64,000 nt of DNA from assembly GCF_003075525.1 (NCBI RefSeq), contig NZ_QDDR01000002.1:248001-312000 (forward strand), in the 5' to 3' direction. Position 1 is the stretch's first letter; every line of letters begins with the position of its first letter. Shown piece after piece: positions 1-8,607 of the stretch. A program made the translations under genes and the position numbers. Under the pieces are notes generated by a model that worked only from the letters and a program-made list of their open reading frames with translations, had not been told where the DNA came from and searched no databases. This DNA is from Pararhodobacter aggregans. GTDB lineage: Bacteria > Pseudomonadota > Alphaproteobacteria > Rhodobacterales > Rhodobacteraceae.

Positions 1-459
1 GAAATCGCCGGGCCGCTTGCCGCGCACGAGGTCCCAGGAATTCGGTGGACTCGAGACATTGACGAAAACCATGTGCCCGTCGCCGATCACCACCTGACGC
101 TCGGGGTTGCGCGGGGTGATGGTGAAGGAGGCGGGCGCCCGGCGCACCATCTCCATGACGAAATCCTCACCCATCCTCACGTTCTGGTCGGCGACGCGGC
201 ACCCGGCCTGACGGAAGATCGCCAAAGCCTCGTCGTTGAGGAATTCGATGCCGATCTCGGACAGGATCCGCATCGCGCCCTTGTGGATCGCCAGCACGCC
301 TTCGGGATCGACGGGCTCGGTCGGCCGGTCGGGGTTCTTCGGGATCCGCCAGGGCATCTGCTCGAGGTGAAAGCCGCTCACCCTGCGCGCATTGCCCTCG
401 CGCCCGCCGCTCCGCCGCCTGCGCCCCGCGCTCTCGTCGCCCATGATGCACTCCGCCAT
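1..459 (-). CDS. MttB-family trimethylamine methyltransferase, N-terminal part
   Basis: The first 153 residues are visible and the rest lies beyond base 1. The protein matches the N-terminus of the MttB superfamily, which transfers methyl groups from quaternary or tertiary amines to a corrinoid protein or related acceptor. The stretch FHLEQMPWRIPKNPDRPTEP followed by SEIGIEFLNDEALAIFRQAGC is typical of the Rhodobacterales members. Two in-frame ATG codons (459 and 444) are possible starts; 459 is used here. Whether this is a pyrrolysine-independent member cannot be judged, because the pyrrolysine position lies outside the window. It is transcribed away from a regulator and a dimethylglycine dehydrogenase-like operon, which fits methylated-amine metabolism. 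Confidence 0.82.
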   Translation of the reverse strand, partial: MAECIMGDESAGRRRRSGGREGNARRVSGFHLEQMPWRIPKNPDRPTEPVDPEGVLAIHKGAMRILSEIGIEFLNDEALAIFRQAGCRVADQNVRMGEDFVMEMVRRAPASFTITPRNPERQVVIGDGHMVFVNVSSPPNSWDLVRGKRPGDF

Positions 460-565
460 GACTGGATCGGAGCCTAGAGCCGCGCCCGGCGCCCCGGCAA
501 GCGCAGTCTTGTCAGCGTCCCTGTGGTGTTCGGTCGCTCAGGGCGTCGCCGCCCGCGGGTTGCAA

Positions 566-629
566 GGCCGGGGGGTTTTGCACCCCCCGGACCCCCCGCA
601 GGATATTTGAAGAACAAAGATGAAGGTTA
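566..629 (+). repeat. Composite intergenic repeat, copy 1 (G-run hairpin plus AGGATATTTG box)
   Basis: A hairpin with arms CCGGGGGGT and ACCCCCCGG is followed by CCCCCCGCAGGATATTTG and then GAACAAAGATGAAGG. It is the first of six copies in the window. It stands head to head with copy 2 in the 267-base gap between the regulator and the methyltransferase. Confidence 0.65.
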
Positions 630-647
630 AGAAAACCCTAACGCCCC

Positions 648-720
648 TCTTCGTTCGTCAAATATCCTCGGGGGGTGAATTGGCCGCAGGCCAAGAGGGG
701 GGCAGAAGGCCCCCCTCCCT
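648..720 (-). repeat. Composite intergenic repeat, copy 2
   Basis: On the plus strand this reads CTTCGTTCGTCAAATATCCT, then CGGGGGG, then a small hairpin TTGGCC/GGCCAA and a larger one GGGGGGC/GCCCCCC. It is the inverted partner of copy 1, separated from it by about 20 bases, so the two boxes could also pair with each other. The larger hairpin lies just past the stop codon of the regulator gene. Confidence 0.65.
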
Positions 721-726
721 TTGCCC

Positions 727-1563
727 TCAGCACACGCGCAGCGACCGGACATAGGCGGCGGCTTCATGGGCGTGGATCGCGGCGTGGCGGATATGGGCGT
801 CGAAGCCCTGCGCCAGGTCGCGGATCAGCGCCTTCGAGCGGATCAGCAGGTAGGTCTCGCCGGTATAGACCGCGGCGCGCTGGTAGCCGAAGATGGTCAT
901 CGGCGGGGCGAAGCGTTTGCGGCCATCGAACAGATACATGCGGAAGGCGGGGTAGAGTTCCTCGACCGTCGCCGCGATATGGGCCAGCTGCTCGCGCCGT
1001 GCCTCCACCGCGAGACCGCGCCAATTGCCGGCGCCCTCGGCGAAGATCTGCAAGGATTGCAGGGGCATGCACAACTCGATATCCGATTCCGGCATGCGCG
1101 AGACATGCAGCCGCCGGTCGGTCTGGCGTTGCAGGCGGCGGCGTTCCTGTTCGCTGGCCGAGGCCTGCCAGGCGATCACTGCCGGGGTCCGCATCAGGTC
1201 GGGCAGCCAGGCGGGCACGTAGCGCACCTTCTGGCCCGTCGCCTCGTGGTGCCAGCGTTCCATCGCCGTGCGGTTTTCCTCGTCCAGCGCCTGTTCCGTC
1301 TCGACCGCGTTCAGCACCTGCGTGGTCAGCCCCTTGTCCTCGGTCAGGCCGAGCAGCCAATCGGCCGAGACATTGAACCGCGCGGCCAGCGCGATCAGTG
1401 TTTCGGCCCGGGGCAGGCGCGGGTTCTGGCCCGAGGTCAGCTGCGACAGCGCCGAGCGGTCGATGCCGATCTCCTGCGCGAAGGCCGATTGGGTGAGGCC
1501 CGATCCCGCCTGCAATTGCTGGAGCCGGATCCGGAACAGCGAGGCGGTTTCGCGTTTGCCCAT
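727..1563 (-). CDS. XRE-family transcriptional regulator
   Basis: A 278-residue DNA-binding regulator. An N-terminal helix-turn-helix of the XRE/Cro type covers roughly residues 10-70 (GLTQSAFAQEIGIDRSALSQ, then LARFNVSADWLLGL). The C-terminal 200 residues resemble no domain that I can name; they probably sense a ligand or mediate oligomerisation. The ATG at 1563 is preferred over the one at 1578 because AGGAG lies six bases upstream of it. The gene is divergent from the desaturase operon and an inverted repeat lies just upstream, so autoregulation and control of that operon are likely. Confidence 0.8.
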   Translation of the reverse strand: MGKRETASLFRIRLQQLQAGSGLTQSAFAQEIGIDRSALSQLTSGQNPRLPRAETLIALAARFNVSADWLLGLTEDKGLTTQVLNAVETEQALDEENRTAMERWHHEATGQKVRYVPAWLPDLMRTPAVIAWQASASEQERRRLQRQTDRRLHVSRMPESDIELCMPLQSLQIFAEGAGNWRGLAVEARREQLAHIAATVEELYPAFRMYLFDGRKRFAPPMTIFGYQRAAVYTGETYLLIRSKALIRDLAQGFDAHIRHAAIHAHEAAAYVRSLRVC

Positions 1564-1580
1564 GGTCTGGCTCCTCATTT

Positions 1581-1596
1581 GTTGACTTCAGTAAAC
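1581..1596. promoter_or_regulatory. Candidate XRE operator
   Basis: The sequence GTTGACTTCAGTAAAC is a near-perfect inverted repeat (arms GTTGACT and AGTAAAC, centre TC). It lies 18 bases upstream of the regulator start and about 110 bases upstream of the divergent desaturase gene. Its position suits an autoregulatory operator; this is inferred from symmetry only. Confidence 0.4.
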
Positions 1597-1704
1597 ATGT
1601 GGGGGCAAAGGCGTCAATCTGCGATCATCGTGCCGTGCAAACGCGCCTTGTCGCAGCGCCGCTTTCAACGAGAATGCAAGGGACTGGCGGCATGATCGGG
1701 GAAG

Positions 1705-2601
1705 ATGATGCGTCTTGAATGGCCCACCCTGGGATTGATCGGATTGTGCTACGGGCTCTGGGCCGTGGCGGGGTTCGCGCTGTATCCCGTGGCGCCGCCG
1801 CTGGCGCTGGCGGTGATGGCGGTGATGGCGGCGCTGCATTCCTCCTTGGTGCACGAATGTCTGCACGGGCATCCGACCCGCAAGCGTCTGGTGAACGAGG
1901 CGCTGGTGACGCTGCCCCTGTCGCTCGCCTATCCCTACCGCCGCTACAAGGCCACACATCTGGCGCATCACCATGACGAGCGGCTGACCGATCCCTTCGA
2001 CGACCCGGAATCCTATTACCGCGCGCGCTGGCAGTTCGAGGCGCTGCCCGCCGTGCTCCGGCACCTGCTGGCCTTGAACAACACGCTTCTGGGGCGGATG
2101 CTCTTGGGCCCCTGGCTGGTGGCGGGCGCCTTCTTCGTCGACGAGGCCCGGCAGATCCGCGCCGATGCGCCGGGCGTCCGGCGGGCCTGGGCGATCCATC
2201 TGCCGGCGCTGGCGCTGGTTCTGGCGCTGGTCTGGGCGATGGGCATTCCGCTCTGGCTCTACCTGCTGGGCGTCTGCTGGCCGGGCCTGGCCCTGATCGC
2301 CATCCGCACCTTCGCCGAACACCAGTGGCACGAGACGCCCGAGGGGCGTACCATCATCGTCGAGCGCAGCCCGCTCGCCTGGCTTTTCCTCAACAACAAC
2401 CTGCATATCGTGCATCACAAGACCCCCTCGGCCCCCTGGTACGCCCTGCCGCGCCTTTACCGCGAGAGGCGGGCGGAATGGCAGGCGATGAACGGCGGCT
2501 ATGTCTTTCCGAATTACCTGGCGCTCTGGCGCCGCTGGGGGCTTTGGGCCAAGGAGCCGGTCGCGCATCCGGTCCTGCACCGTGAGGCGCCCCTGCCATG
2601 A
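1705..2601 (+). CDS. Membrane diiron fatty acid desaturase / hydroxylase family protein
   Basis: A 298-residue membrane enzyme of the fatty acid desaturase superfamily. The three histidine clusters that bind the diiron centre are present: HECLH (residues 50-54), HLAHHH (85-90) and HIVHH (234-238), plus EHQWHE near 205. Hydrophobic segments near residues 8-48 and 165-200 flank the histidine boxes. The superfamily includes desaturases, carotenoid hydroxylases and alkane-type monooxygenases, so the substrate is open. It overlaps the next gene by four bases (ATGA) and begins a three-gene coupled operon, which suggests an oxygenase step on the operon's substrate rather than general lipid synthesis. 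Confidence 0.82.
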   Translation: MMRLEWPTLGLIGLCYGLWAVAGFALYPVAPPLALAVMAVMAALHSSLVHECLHGHPTRKRLVNEALVTLPLSLAYPYRRYKATHLAHHHDERLTDPFDDPESYYRARWQFEALPAVLRHLLALNNTLLGRMLLGPWLVAGAFFVDEARQIRADAPGVRRAWAIHLPALALVLALVWAMGIPLWLYLLGVCWPGLALIAIRTFAEHQWHETPEGRTIIVERSPLAWLFLNNNLHIVHHKTPSAPWYALPRLYRERRAEWQAMNGGYVFPNYLALWRRWGLWAKEPVAHPVLHREAPLP

Positions 2602-3359
2602 CGGCGCCGATGGCGGCCTTGCCGATGTACGACTGGCCCGAGGCGCGGGCCGAGACCGACGCCGAATACGCCTACTGGCGCGCGGCGTTCCGGGCGGCGA
2701 TCCCCGGGATCGACCTGCCGGAGGCGCTGACCCGGCCCGATGACCGGGCCGGTTTCCTCAACGACCATTGGCGTGATCCGGCGCTGATCTTCGGACAATG
2801 CTGCTGGGGGCCGCTCGATGTCGGCATGATCGACTATCTGATGCCGCTGGCCCAACCCGATTACGGGCGGTATCCGGGCGGGCGGGGGATCTTTTACCGC
2901 TCGGCCCTGGTGGCGCGGCGCGATGGCGGGATCGCGCCTGAGGTTGGCCTGCCCGGGGGGCCGGGGGCCGAGATCCCGGAGGGCGTGCTGGCAGGCCGCC
3001 GCTTCGCCTATAACGACACGGAATCGATGTCGGGCTATCGCGGGCTGATGGCCGACCTTGGCGCCGATCCGGTCAGCCTGGCGGGCGAGGGCGTCGAATC
3101 CGGCAGTCACCGGGCCAGCGTTCGGATGATCGCCGCGGGCGGGGCGGATCTGGCGGTGATCGACTGCCGGTCCTGGGCGCTGGCGCAGCGGTTCGAGCCC
3201 GAGGCGGCCGGGCAGCTCATGGTCATCGGCTGGACGGGTGAGCGCAAGGGCATCGCCTATGTCACCAGCCGCGCGACCGATCCCGGCATCGCCCGGGCCA
3301 TGAAACAGATCTTGTTGCAGAACGGGGCCCTGCCGGTCCCCGGTGGAGAAGACGCATGA
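2598..3359 (+). CDS. PhnD-like periplasmic-binding-fold protein without signal peptide
   Basis: A 253-residue protein with the fold of the PhnD/SsuA group of solute-binding proteins. Typical segments are DTESMSGYRGL, ESGSHRASVRMIAAGGADLA and VIDCRSWAL. There is no signal peptide and no transporter gene nearby, so it is probably cytoplasmic and may bind a ligand for regulation or for delivery to the neighbouring enzyme. Both ends overlap adjacent genes by four bases, indicating translational coupling with the desaturase and the flavoprotein. Family assignment is fairly secure; function is unknown. Confidence 0.75.
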   Translation: MTAPMAALPMYDWPEARAETDAEYAYWRAAFRAAIPGIDLPEALTRPDDRAGFLNDHWRDPALIFGQCCWGPLDVGMIDYLMPLAQPDYGRYPGGRGIFYRSALVARRDGGIAPEVGLPGGPGAEIPEGVLAGRRFAYNDTESMSGYRGLMADLGADPVSLAGEGVESGSHRASVRMIAAGGADLAVIDCRSWALAQRFEPEAAGQLMVIGWTGERKGIAYVTSRATDPGIARAMKQILLQNGALPVPGGEDA

Positions 3360-5902
3360 CGAGAAGCTATCGGGCGGTGGTGATCGGCGGCGGCGTGGTC
3401 GGGGCCTCGGTCCTGTTCCACCTGGCGCGGGCCGGCTGGAAGGACATCCTGCTGATCGAGCGGTCGGAACTGACCTCGGGCTCCAGCTGGCACGCGGCGG
3501 GGGGCTTTCACACGCTGAACGGCGACCCGAACGTGGCGCGGCTGCAGGCCTATACGGTGTCTCTCTATGAGGAGCTGGAGAAGATCTCGGGCCAGTCCTG
3601 CGGGCTGCACCTGACCGGCGGCGTGATGATGGCCGACAGCCCCGAGCGGATGAACTTCCTGCGCATGACCCATGCCCGGGGCCGGGCGCTGGGGATGGAG
3701 ACCGAACTCATCACCCCCTCCGAGGCCAAAGCGATGTTCCCGCTGATGGACGAGAGCCATTTCGTCGGCGCGCTCTGGGACCCGGTCGAGGGGCATCTCG
3801 ACCCCTCGGGCACGACGCACGCCTATGCCAAGGCGGCCCGCGTGCTGGGGGCCGAGATCGAGCTGCGCAACCCCGTCAAGGACATCACCCAGGCGCCCGA
3901 CGGCACCTGGACGCTGCACACCCGGAACGGGCCGATCACCTGTGAGCATGTGGTCAATGCCGGTGGCCTCTGGGCGCGGGAAGTGGGGCGGATGGTCGGG
4001 CTGGAACTGCCGGTCCTGGCCATGGAGCATATGTATCTGCTGACCGATTCCATGCCCGAGGTGATCGAGTTCAACCAGTCGACCGGCCGCGAGCTGGTCG
4101 GCGTCATCGACTTCAAGGGCGAGATCTACACAAGGCAGGAACGGCAGGGCATCCTTCTGGGCACCTACGAGAAGGCCTGCAAACCCTGGTCGCCGGTCAA
4201 CACGCCCTGGGATTTCGGCCACGAGCTGCTGGCGCCGGATCTGGACCGCATCGCGCCCTCGCTGGAAGTGGGCTTCCGCCATTTCCCGGCGGTGGAGCGG
4301 GCGGGCATCAAGCAGGTCATCAACGGCCCCTTCACTTTCGCCCCCGATGGCAACCCGCTGGTCGGACCGGTGCCGGGGCTGACGAACTTCTGGTCGGCCT
4401 GCGCGGTGATGGCGGGCTTCTCGCAGGGCGGCGGCGTCGGCCTCGTGCTGGCCAACTGGATGACCGAGGGCGATCCCGGCCACGATGTGTTCGGCATGGA
4501 TGTGAGCCGCTACGGCGAATGGGCGACGCTGCGCTACACCAACGCCAAGGTGCGCGAGAATTATTCCCGCCGCTTCTCGATCCGCTTCCCCAACGAGGAA
4601 CTGCCCGCCGCCCGCCCGGCCGAGACGACGCCGCTCTACGACCTGATGGTCGCCCAGAACGCGGTGATGGGCGACAGCTGGGGGCTGGAGACGCCCCTCT
4701 GGTTCGCGCCCTCGGCGGCCGAGGCGCATGACGTGCCCTCGTTCCACCGCTCCAACGATTTCAAGCATGTGGCGCGCGAAGTTAAACTGACGCGCGAGGG
4801 CGTCGGCGTCACCGAGATCGCCAACTTCGCCAAATACGAGGTGACGGGCGTCGGGGCCGAAGCCTGGCTCGACCATCTGATGACCAACGCCATGCCCAAG
4901 GTCGGTCGGCTGGTGCTGACGCCGATGCTGAACGACAACGGCAAGCTGATCGGCGATTTCACCATCGCCAAGGCAAGCGAGGGGCGGTTCCTGATCTGGG
5001 GCTCGCTCGGGGCGTCCAAGTACCACATGCGCTGGTTCGAGAGCCATTTGCCGAAGGACGGCTCGGTCCGCGTCCACCGCTTCCACATGGACCTCGTGGG
5101 CCTCTCGGTCTGCGGGCCGAAATCGCGCGCGGTGCTGGCCAAGCTGGTCGATGCGGATGTCTCGAACGAGGCCTTCCGCTTCATGGATTTCCGCGAGATG
5201 GATGTGGCGGGCGCGCCCTGCCTCATCAACCGCATCACCTATTCCGGCGATCTGGGCTATGAGATCTGGATGAAACCCGCGGCCCAGCGTCGCGTCTATG
5301 CCGCGATCAAGGAGGCGGGCGCCGAGTTCGGGATCGTCGATTTCGGGATGCGGGCGCTCTTGTCCATGCGGCTGGAGAAGAACTTCCCCACCTGGTTCGC
5401 CGAACTCAGGCCGATCTATGGGCCCTATGAGGGCGCCATGGACCGCTTCATCAAGCTGCAGAAGCCCGATTTCATCGGCCGTGCGGCGGCGGTGAAGGAA
5501 CGCGACGAGGGCCCGAAACTGCGCCGCGTCTCGCTGGTGATCGACGCGGGTACGGCCGATGTGCTGGGGGACGAGCCGATCTGGGCGAAAGTCGGCGACA
5601 CCGACTATGGCACCATCGGCGCCCCCCATGGCTATGGCGCGCCGCGGTTCGATGCGGGCGGCGCGGAGGTGGCGAAACCCGATCCCTCGCGCGATGGCGA
5701 CTGGCGGGTGGTCGGCTGGGTCACCTCGGGCGGCTATGCGCATTACGTCGAGAAGTCGATGGCGCAGGGCTATGTCCCGGCGGCGCTGGCAGGCCAGGGC
5801 GGCGCGGGGATGTTCGAGGTCGAGATCATGGGCGAACGCCGCCCGGCCACCATCGCGCTGGAGCCGCCCTTCGATCCCGACGGCGCGCGGATGCGGATGT
5901 AG
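3356..5902 (+). CDS. Dimethylglycine dehydrogenase-like FAD / GcvT-domain oxidoreductase
   Basis: An 848-residue two-domain flavoprotein. The N-terminal half is a DAO-type oxidoreductase with a dinucleotide-binding motif (VVIGGGVVGASVLFHLA, residues 8-24) and the motif TSGSSWHAAGG, whose His is the flavin attachment site in dimethylglycine and sarcosine dehydrogenases. The C-terminal half (about residues 420-840) is a folate-binding GcvT-like aminomethyltransferase domain. Such enzymes oxidatively remove N-methyl groups and pass the one-carbon unit to tetrahydrofolate. It is last in the coupled trio with the desaturase and binding protein. The exact substrate (dimethylglycine, sarcosine or another N-methyl compound) cannot be fixed from sequence. 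Confidence 0.88.
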   Translation: MTRSYRAVVIGGGVVGASVLFHLARAGWKDILLIERSELTSGSSWHAAGGFHTLNGDPNVARLQAYTVSLYEELEKISGQSCGLHLTGGVMMADSPERMNFLRMTHARGRALGMETELITPSEAKAMFPLMDESHFVGALWDPVEGHLDPSGTTHAYAKAARVLGAEIELRNPVKDITQAPDGTWTLHTRNGPITCEHVVNAGGLWAREVGRMVGLELPVLAMEHMYLLTDSMPEVIEFNQSTGRELVGVIDFKGEIYTRQERQGILLGTYEKACKPWSPVNTPWDFGHELLAPDLDRIAPSLEVGFRHFPAVERAGIKQVINGPFTFAPDGNPLVGPVPGLTNFWSACAVMAGFSQGGGVGLVLANWMTEGDPGHDVFGMDVSRYGEWATLRYTNAKVRENYSRRFSIRFPNEELPAARPAETTPLYDLMVAQNAVMGDSWGLETPLWFAPSAAEAHDVPSFHRSNDFKHVAREVKLTREGVGVTEIANFAKYEVTGVGAEAWLDHLMTNAMPKVGRLVLTPMLNDNGKLIGDFTIAKASEGRFLIWGSLGASKYHMRWFESHLPKDGSVRVHRFHMDLVGLSVCGPKSRAVLAKLVDADVSNEAFRFMDFREMDVAGAPCLINRITYSGDLGYEIWMKPAAQRRVYAAIKEAGAEFGIVDFGMRALLSMRLEKNFPTWFAELRPIYGPYEGAMDRFIKLQKPDFIGRAAAVKERDEGPKLRRVSLVIDAGTADVLGDEPIWAKVGDTDYGTIGAPHGYGAPRFDAGGAEVAKPDPSRDGDWRVVGWVTSGGYAHYVEKSMAQGYVPAALAGQGGAGMFEVEIMGERRPATIALEPPFDPDGARMRM

Positions 5903-5965
5903 CGGGGGCTTGCGCCGGGCGGCGGCCTGCGCCACCGTCAGGACCAGACACGGCCGGAGGATCCT

Positions 5966-6412
5966 ATGCCCGAAACCTTGCGCTATGCGGTGCTCATGCT
6001 GGCCGCCGGGGTCGGTATCCCGATCCTGGCCGCGCTCAACGCCCAGCTTGGCGCCCGCATCGCCTCGCCCACCGTGGCGGCGGTGGTGCTGTTCTGCGTG
6101 GCGCTGATCGGTGCGCTGGCGGTGATGCTGCTGACCCAGGGACCGGCAGGCTTCGCCCGGCTGCCGGGCCAGCCCTGGCACCTGTTCCTCGGCGGCTGCC
6201 TGGTCTGCTTCTACGTGCTGTCGGTCACCTTCATCGCGCCGCGCTTCGGGGTCGGCAACGCGGTCTTCTTCGTGCTGATGGGCCAGATGCTCAGCGCCGC
6301 GGCCATCGACCAGTTCGGGCTCTTCGGGGCCATCGTCCGGCCGATCACCCTGATGCGGGGCGCGGGCATCGGCTGCATGGCCTTCGGGCTCTATCTGATC
6401 CAGCGCGCCTGA
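5966..6412 (+). CDS. YdcZ-type (DUF606) DMT-family membrane transporter
   Basis: A 148-residue integral membrane protein with five hydrophobic segments, matching the half-size DMT-superfamily proteins formerly called DUF606. Characteristic parts are GVGIPILAALNAQLG near the start and a C-terminal GAGIGCMAFGLYLIQRA. It has a strong ribosome binding site (GGAGG, five bases before ATG). It lies 63 bases after the flavoprotein, so it may be cotranscribed with it and export or import a related metabolite. The substrate is unknown. Confidence 0.8.
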   Translation: MPETLRYAVLMLAAGVGIPILAALNAQLGARIASPTVAAVVLFCVALIGALAVMLLTQGPAGFARLPGQPWHLFLGGCLVCFYVLSVTFIAPRFGVGNAVFFVLMGQMLSAAAIDQFGLFGAIVRPITLMRGAGIGCMAFGLYLIQRA

Positions 6413-6477
6413 CTCGGCCGCACGAGGGAGCGCTCGGCGCTTGACCTTCCGGCCCCGCCCCGCGTAGGAGCGCGGCC

Positions 6478-7209
6478 ATGACCGATAGCCCCAAGCCCGA
6501 CCTGCCGCCGCATCCCGCGCTCGCCGCGCTCAGGACGCATCGCAATTTCTATGGCCGCGTCCATGGCAAGACCCTGCGCCCCAACCAGCGCGGCTATCTG
6601 TCCGAGTTGCTGCCCAGACTGCGGCTGAGGAACGTCTCGATCGACGAAAACCCGGACCGGCTGCCTCTGGACCTCGACGCCGCGCTGCCCGGGCAGGGGC
6701 CCTGGTGGCTGGAGGTGGGTTTCGGCGGCGGCGAGCATATGGCGGGCATGGCGCGGGCCTATCCTGACCAGCGGATCATCGGCTGCGAGCCTTTCGTCAA
6801 CGGCGTGGCCATGGCGCTGGGCCTCTTGGCCGAGGATCCCTGCCCGAACCTGCTGCTGCATCCGGGCGATGTGCGCGACCTTTTCGACGTGCTGCCGGAC
6901 GGGGCCTTTTCCAGGGTCTTCCTGAACTACCCCGATCCCTGGCCGAAAGCCCGCCACCACCGGCGCCGCTTCGTCACGCAGGAGCATCTGGTGCCCCTCT
7001 TCGCCGCCTGCGCGCCGGGGGCCGAGTTCCGCGTCGCGACCGATATCCCCGATTACGCCCGCCAGACCCGCGAGGAAGTGCCGCTCGCCGGTTTCGTGCC
7101 GGTCTCGGACAGTGCCGAGCCCTGGGCGGACTGGATCTCGACCCGATATGAGAAGAAGGCCCTGCGCGAAGGCCGGGTGCCCCGGTATCTGACCTATCGC
7201 AAGCCGTGA
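6478..7209 (+). CDS. trmB: tRNA (guanine-N7)-methyltransferase
   Basis: A 243-residue SAM-dependent enzyme that methylates G46 in the variable loop of tRNA. The SAM-binding motif EVGFGGGEHMAGMA (about residues 78-91) and the family motifs NYPDPWPKARHHRRRF and FRVATDIPDYA are intact. Length is normal. AGGAG lies eight bases before ATG. It is followed by a convergent small membrane protein gene. The assignment is secure. Confidence 0.96.
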   Translation: MTDSPKPDLPPHPALAALRTHRNFYGRVHGKTLRPNQRGYLSELLPRLRLRNVSIDENPDRLPLDLDAALPGQGPWWLEVGFGGGEHMAGMARAYPDQRIIGCEPFVNGVAMALGLLAEDPCPNLLLHPGDVRDLFDVLPDGAFSRVFLNYPDPWPKARHHRRRFVTQEHLVPLFAACAPGAEFRVATDIPDYARQTREEVPLAGFVPVSDSAEPWADWISTRYEKKALREGRVPRYLTYRKP

Positions 7210-7243
7210 GCGGGCTTGCGTATTTGAGGCAGAATGAAGGGGC

Positions 7244-7561
7244 TCAGGGCAGGCTGGTGCGGCTGACCGGGGCGCCGCCCTCGGGCCGGTAGAGCAGGAT
7301 TTCCCCGGCCTCGGTCACCACCACCAGCCAGTCGCGGGCGAAGGTGACGGCGGCGGGGGCGGCGCCGTCGGGCAGCTCGACGGTCTCGGGCAGCGCGGGC
7401 AGGGGCGCGCGTGCGCCCAGCCGCGTGACAAGCAGCCCGACGATCGCTAGAAGCCCCAGGATCATCACCGCGGTCAGCGTGGTGACCAGCAGTTTCAGAA
7501 AACGCAGATCGGCAGGGAGTTGCGGCGTGTCGTCATCGGAAGACTTGTCGGGGGAAGACAT
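7244..7561 (-). CDS. Small single-pass membrane protein (DUF6476-like)
   Basis: A 105-residue protein with a short acidic N-terminus, one transmembrane helix (about residues 24-46, LLVTTLTAVMILGLLAIVGL) and a soluble C-terminal part of about 55 residues (FARDWLVVVTEAGEILLYRP). It resembles the uncharacterised DUF6476 family, which I associate with a position divergent to rluD in Rhodobacterales. Its start codon overlaps the rluD start codon on the opposite strand by two bases. Function unknown. Confidence 0.75.
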   Translation of the reverse strand: MSSPDKSSDDDTPQLPADLRFLKLLVTTLTAVMILGLLAIVGLLVTRLGARAPLPALPETVELPDGAAPAAVTFARDWLVVVTEAGEILLYRPEGGAPVSRTSLP

Positions 7562-8603
7562 GGACGGCGAGGCCCTCGAACTCGTGGTGGTGATCGGCGC
7601 GAACCCGCCCGAGCGCCTTGATAAGGCCTTGGCGCGCGATGTGCCAGAAGAAGCGTCGCTGTCGCGCTCACGGCTGATGAGGCTGATCGCCGAGGGGGGG
7701 GTGAGCCGCGGCGGCGTCGCCCTGACCGACACCAAGGCCAGGGTGGCCGAGGGCGACGAGATCGTGGTGCAGATCGAGGCGGCCATCGAGCTGGAGGCGC
7801 GGCCCGAGGATATCCCCCTCAGCGTGGTCTACGAGGATGACGAGCTGATCGTCATCGACAAGCCCGCCGGCATGGTGGTGCATCCCGCCCCCGGCACGCC
7901 GCGCGGCACGCTGGTCAATGCGCTGCTGCATCATTGCGGCGACACGCTGTCGGGGATCGGCGGCGCCAAGCGGCCCGGCATCGTGCACCGGATCGACAAG
8001 GAGACCTCGGGCCTCCTGGTCGTGGCCAAGACCGACCGGGCGCATCACGGCCTCGCCGCGCAATTCGAGGCGCATTCGGTGGAACGCCTCTATCTGGCGC
8101 TGGTCAACGGCGTGCCGGATGCGGGCGATCCGCGGCTCAAGGGCATCCGCGGCGTCAGTTTCGAGCCGGGCGGCGTGGTCAAGATCACCACACGGCTGGA
8201 CCGGCACCGGCACGAGCGGCAGAAGCAGGCGGTCTTCTTCGACCGCGGGCGCCATGCAGTGACGCGGGCCCGGGTGCTGGAGGCGATCGGCGCGCCGCCG
8301 CAGGTCTCGCTGGTGGAATGTCGGCTGGAGACGGGGCGCACGCATCAGATCCGCGTGCACATGGCGCACGCCGGGCACGGGCTGGTCGGCGATCCGGTCT
8401 ATGGCGGGCGGCGCAAGGTCTCGGCCAATGCCCTGCCGCCGGGCGGGGCCGAGGCGGTGGCGACCTTCCCGCGGCAGGCGCTGCACGCGGCGACGCTGGG
8501 GTTCACCCATCCCAAGAGCGAAGAGCGGCTGACGTTCGTCTCGCCGCTCCCGCCGGATTTCGAGGATCTGCTGGCGGCGCTGGGCGCGCCGCGTCAGGCC
8601 TGA
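7560..8603 (+). CDS. rluD: Ribosomal large-subunit pseudouridine synthase, RluD type
   Basis: A 347-residue RNA-modifying enzyme with an N-terminal S4 domain (about residues 17-80) and a catalytic domain containing GIVHRIDKETSGLLVVAKT; the catalytic Asp is residue 146. RluD-type enzymes make pseudouridines in helix 69 of 23S rRNA. The motif LETGRTHQIRVHMAHAGHGL follows as expected. The start at 7560 matches the beginning of the S4 domain; the frame is open upstream, but earlier starts would add unrelated sequence and run over the divergent gene. RluA/C/D subclass is less certain than family. Confidence 0.93.
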   Translation: MDGEALELVVVIGANPPERLDKALARDVPEEASLSRSRLMRLIAEGGVSRGGVALTDTKARVAEGDEIVVQIEAAIELEARPEDIPLSVVYEDDELIVIDKPAGMVVHPAPGTPRGTLVNALLHHCGDTLSGIGGAKRPGIVHRIDKETSGLLVVAKTDRAHHGLAAQFEAHSVERLYLALVNGVPDAGDPRLKGIRGVSFEPGGVVKITTRLDRHRHERQKQAVFFDRGRHAVTRARVLEAIGAPPQVSLVECRLETGRTHQIRVHMAHAGHGLVGDPVYGGRRKVSANALPPGGAEAVATFPRQALHAATLGFTHPKSEERLTFVSPLPPDFEDLLAALGAPRQA

Positions 8604-8607
8604 GCCC

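Noticed and set aside
727-729. The MttB gene and the XRE regulator as one operon
   Set aside because: They are separated by 267 bases containing two composite repeats with strong hairpins, so cotranscription is doubtful.
3257-6181. A 974-residue open frame on the minus strand
   Set aside because: It lies opposite the dimethylglycine dehydrogenase-like gene and has the His/Arg/Gln-rich composition of a G/C-rich antisense shadow; no family resemblance.
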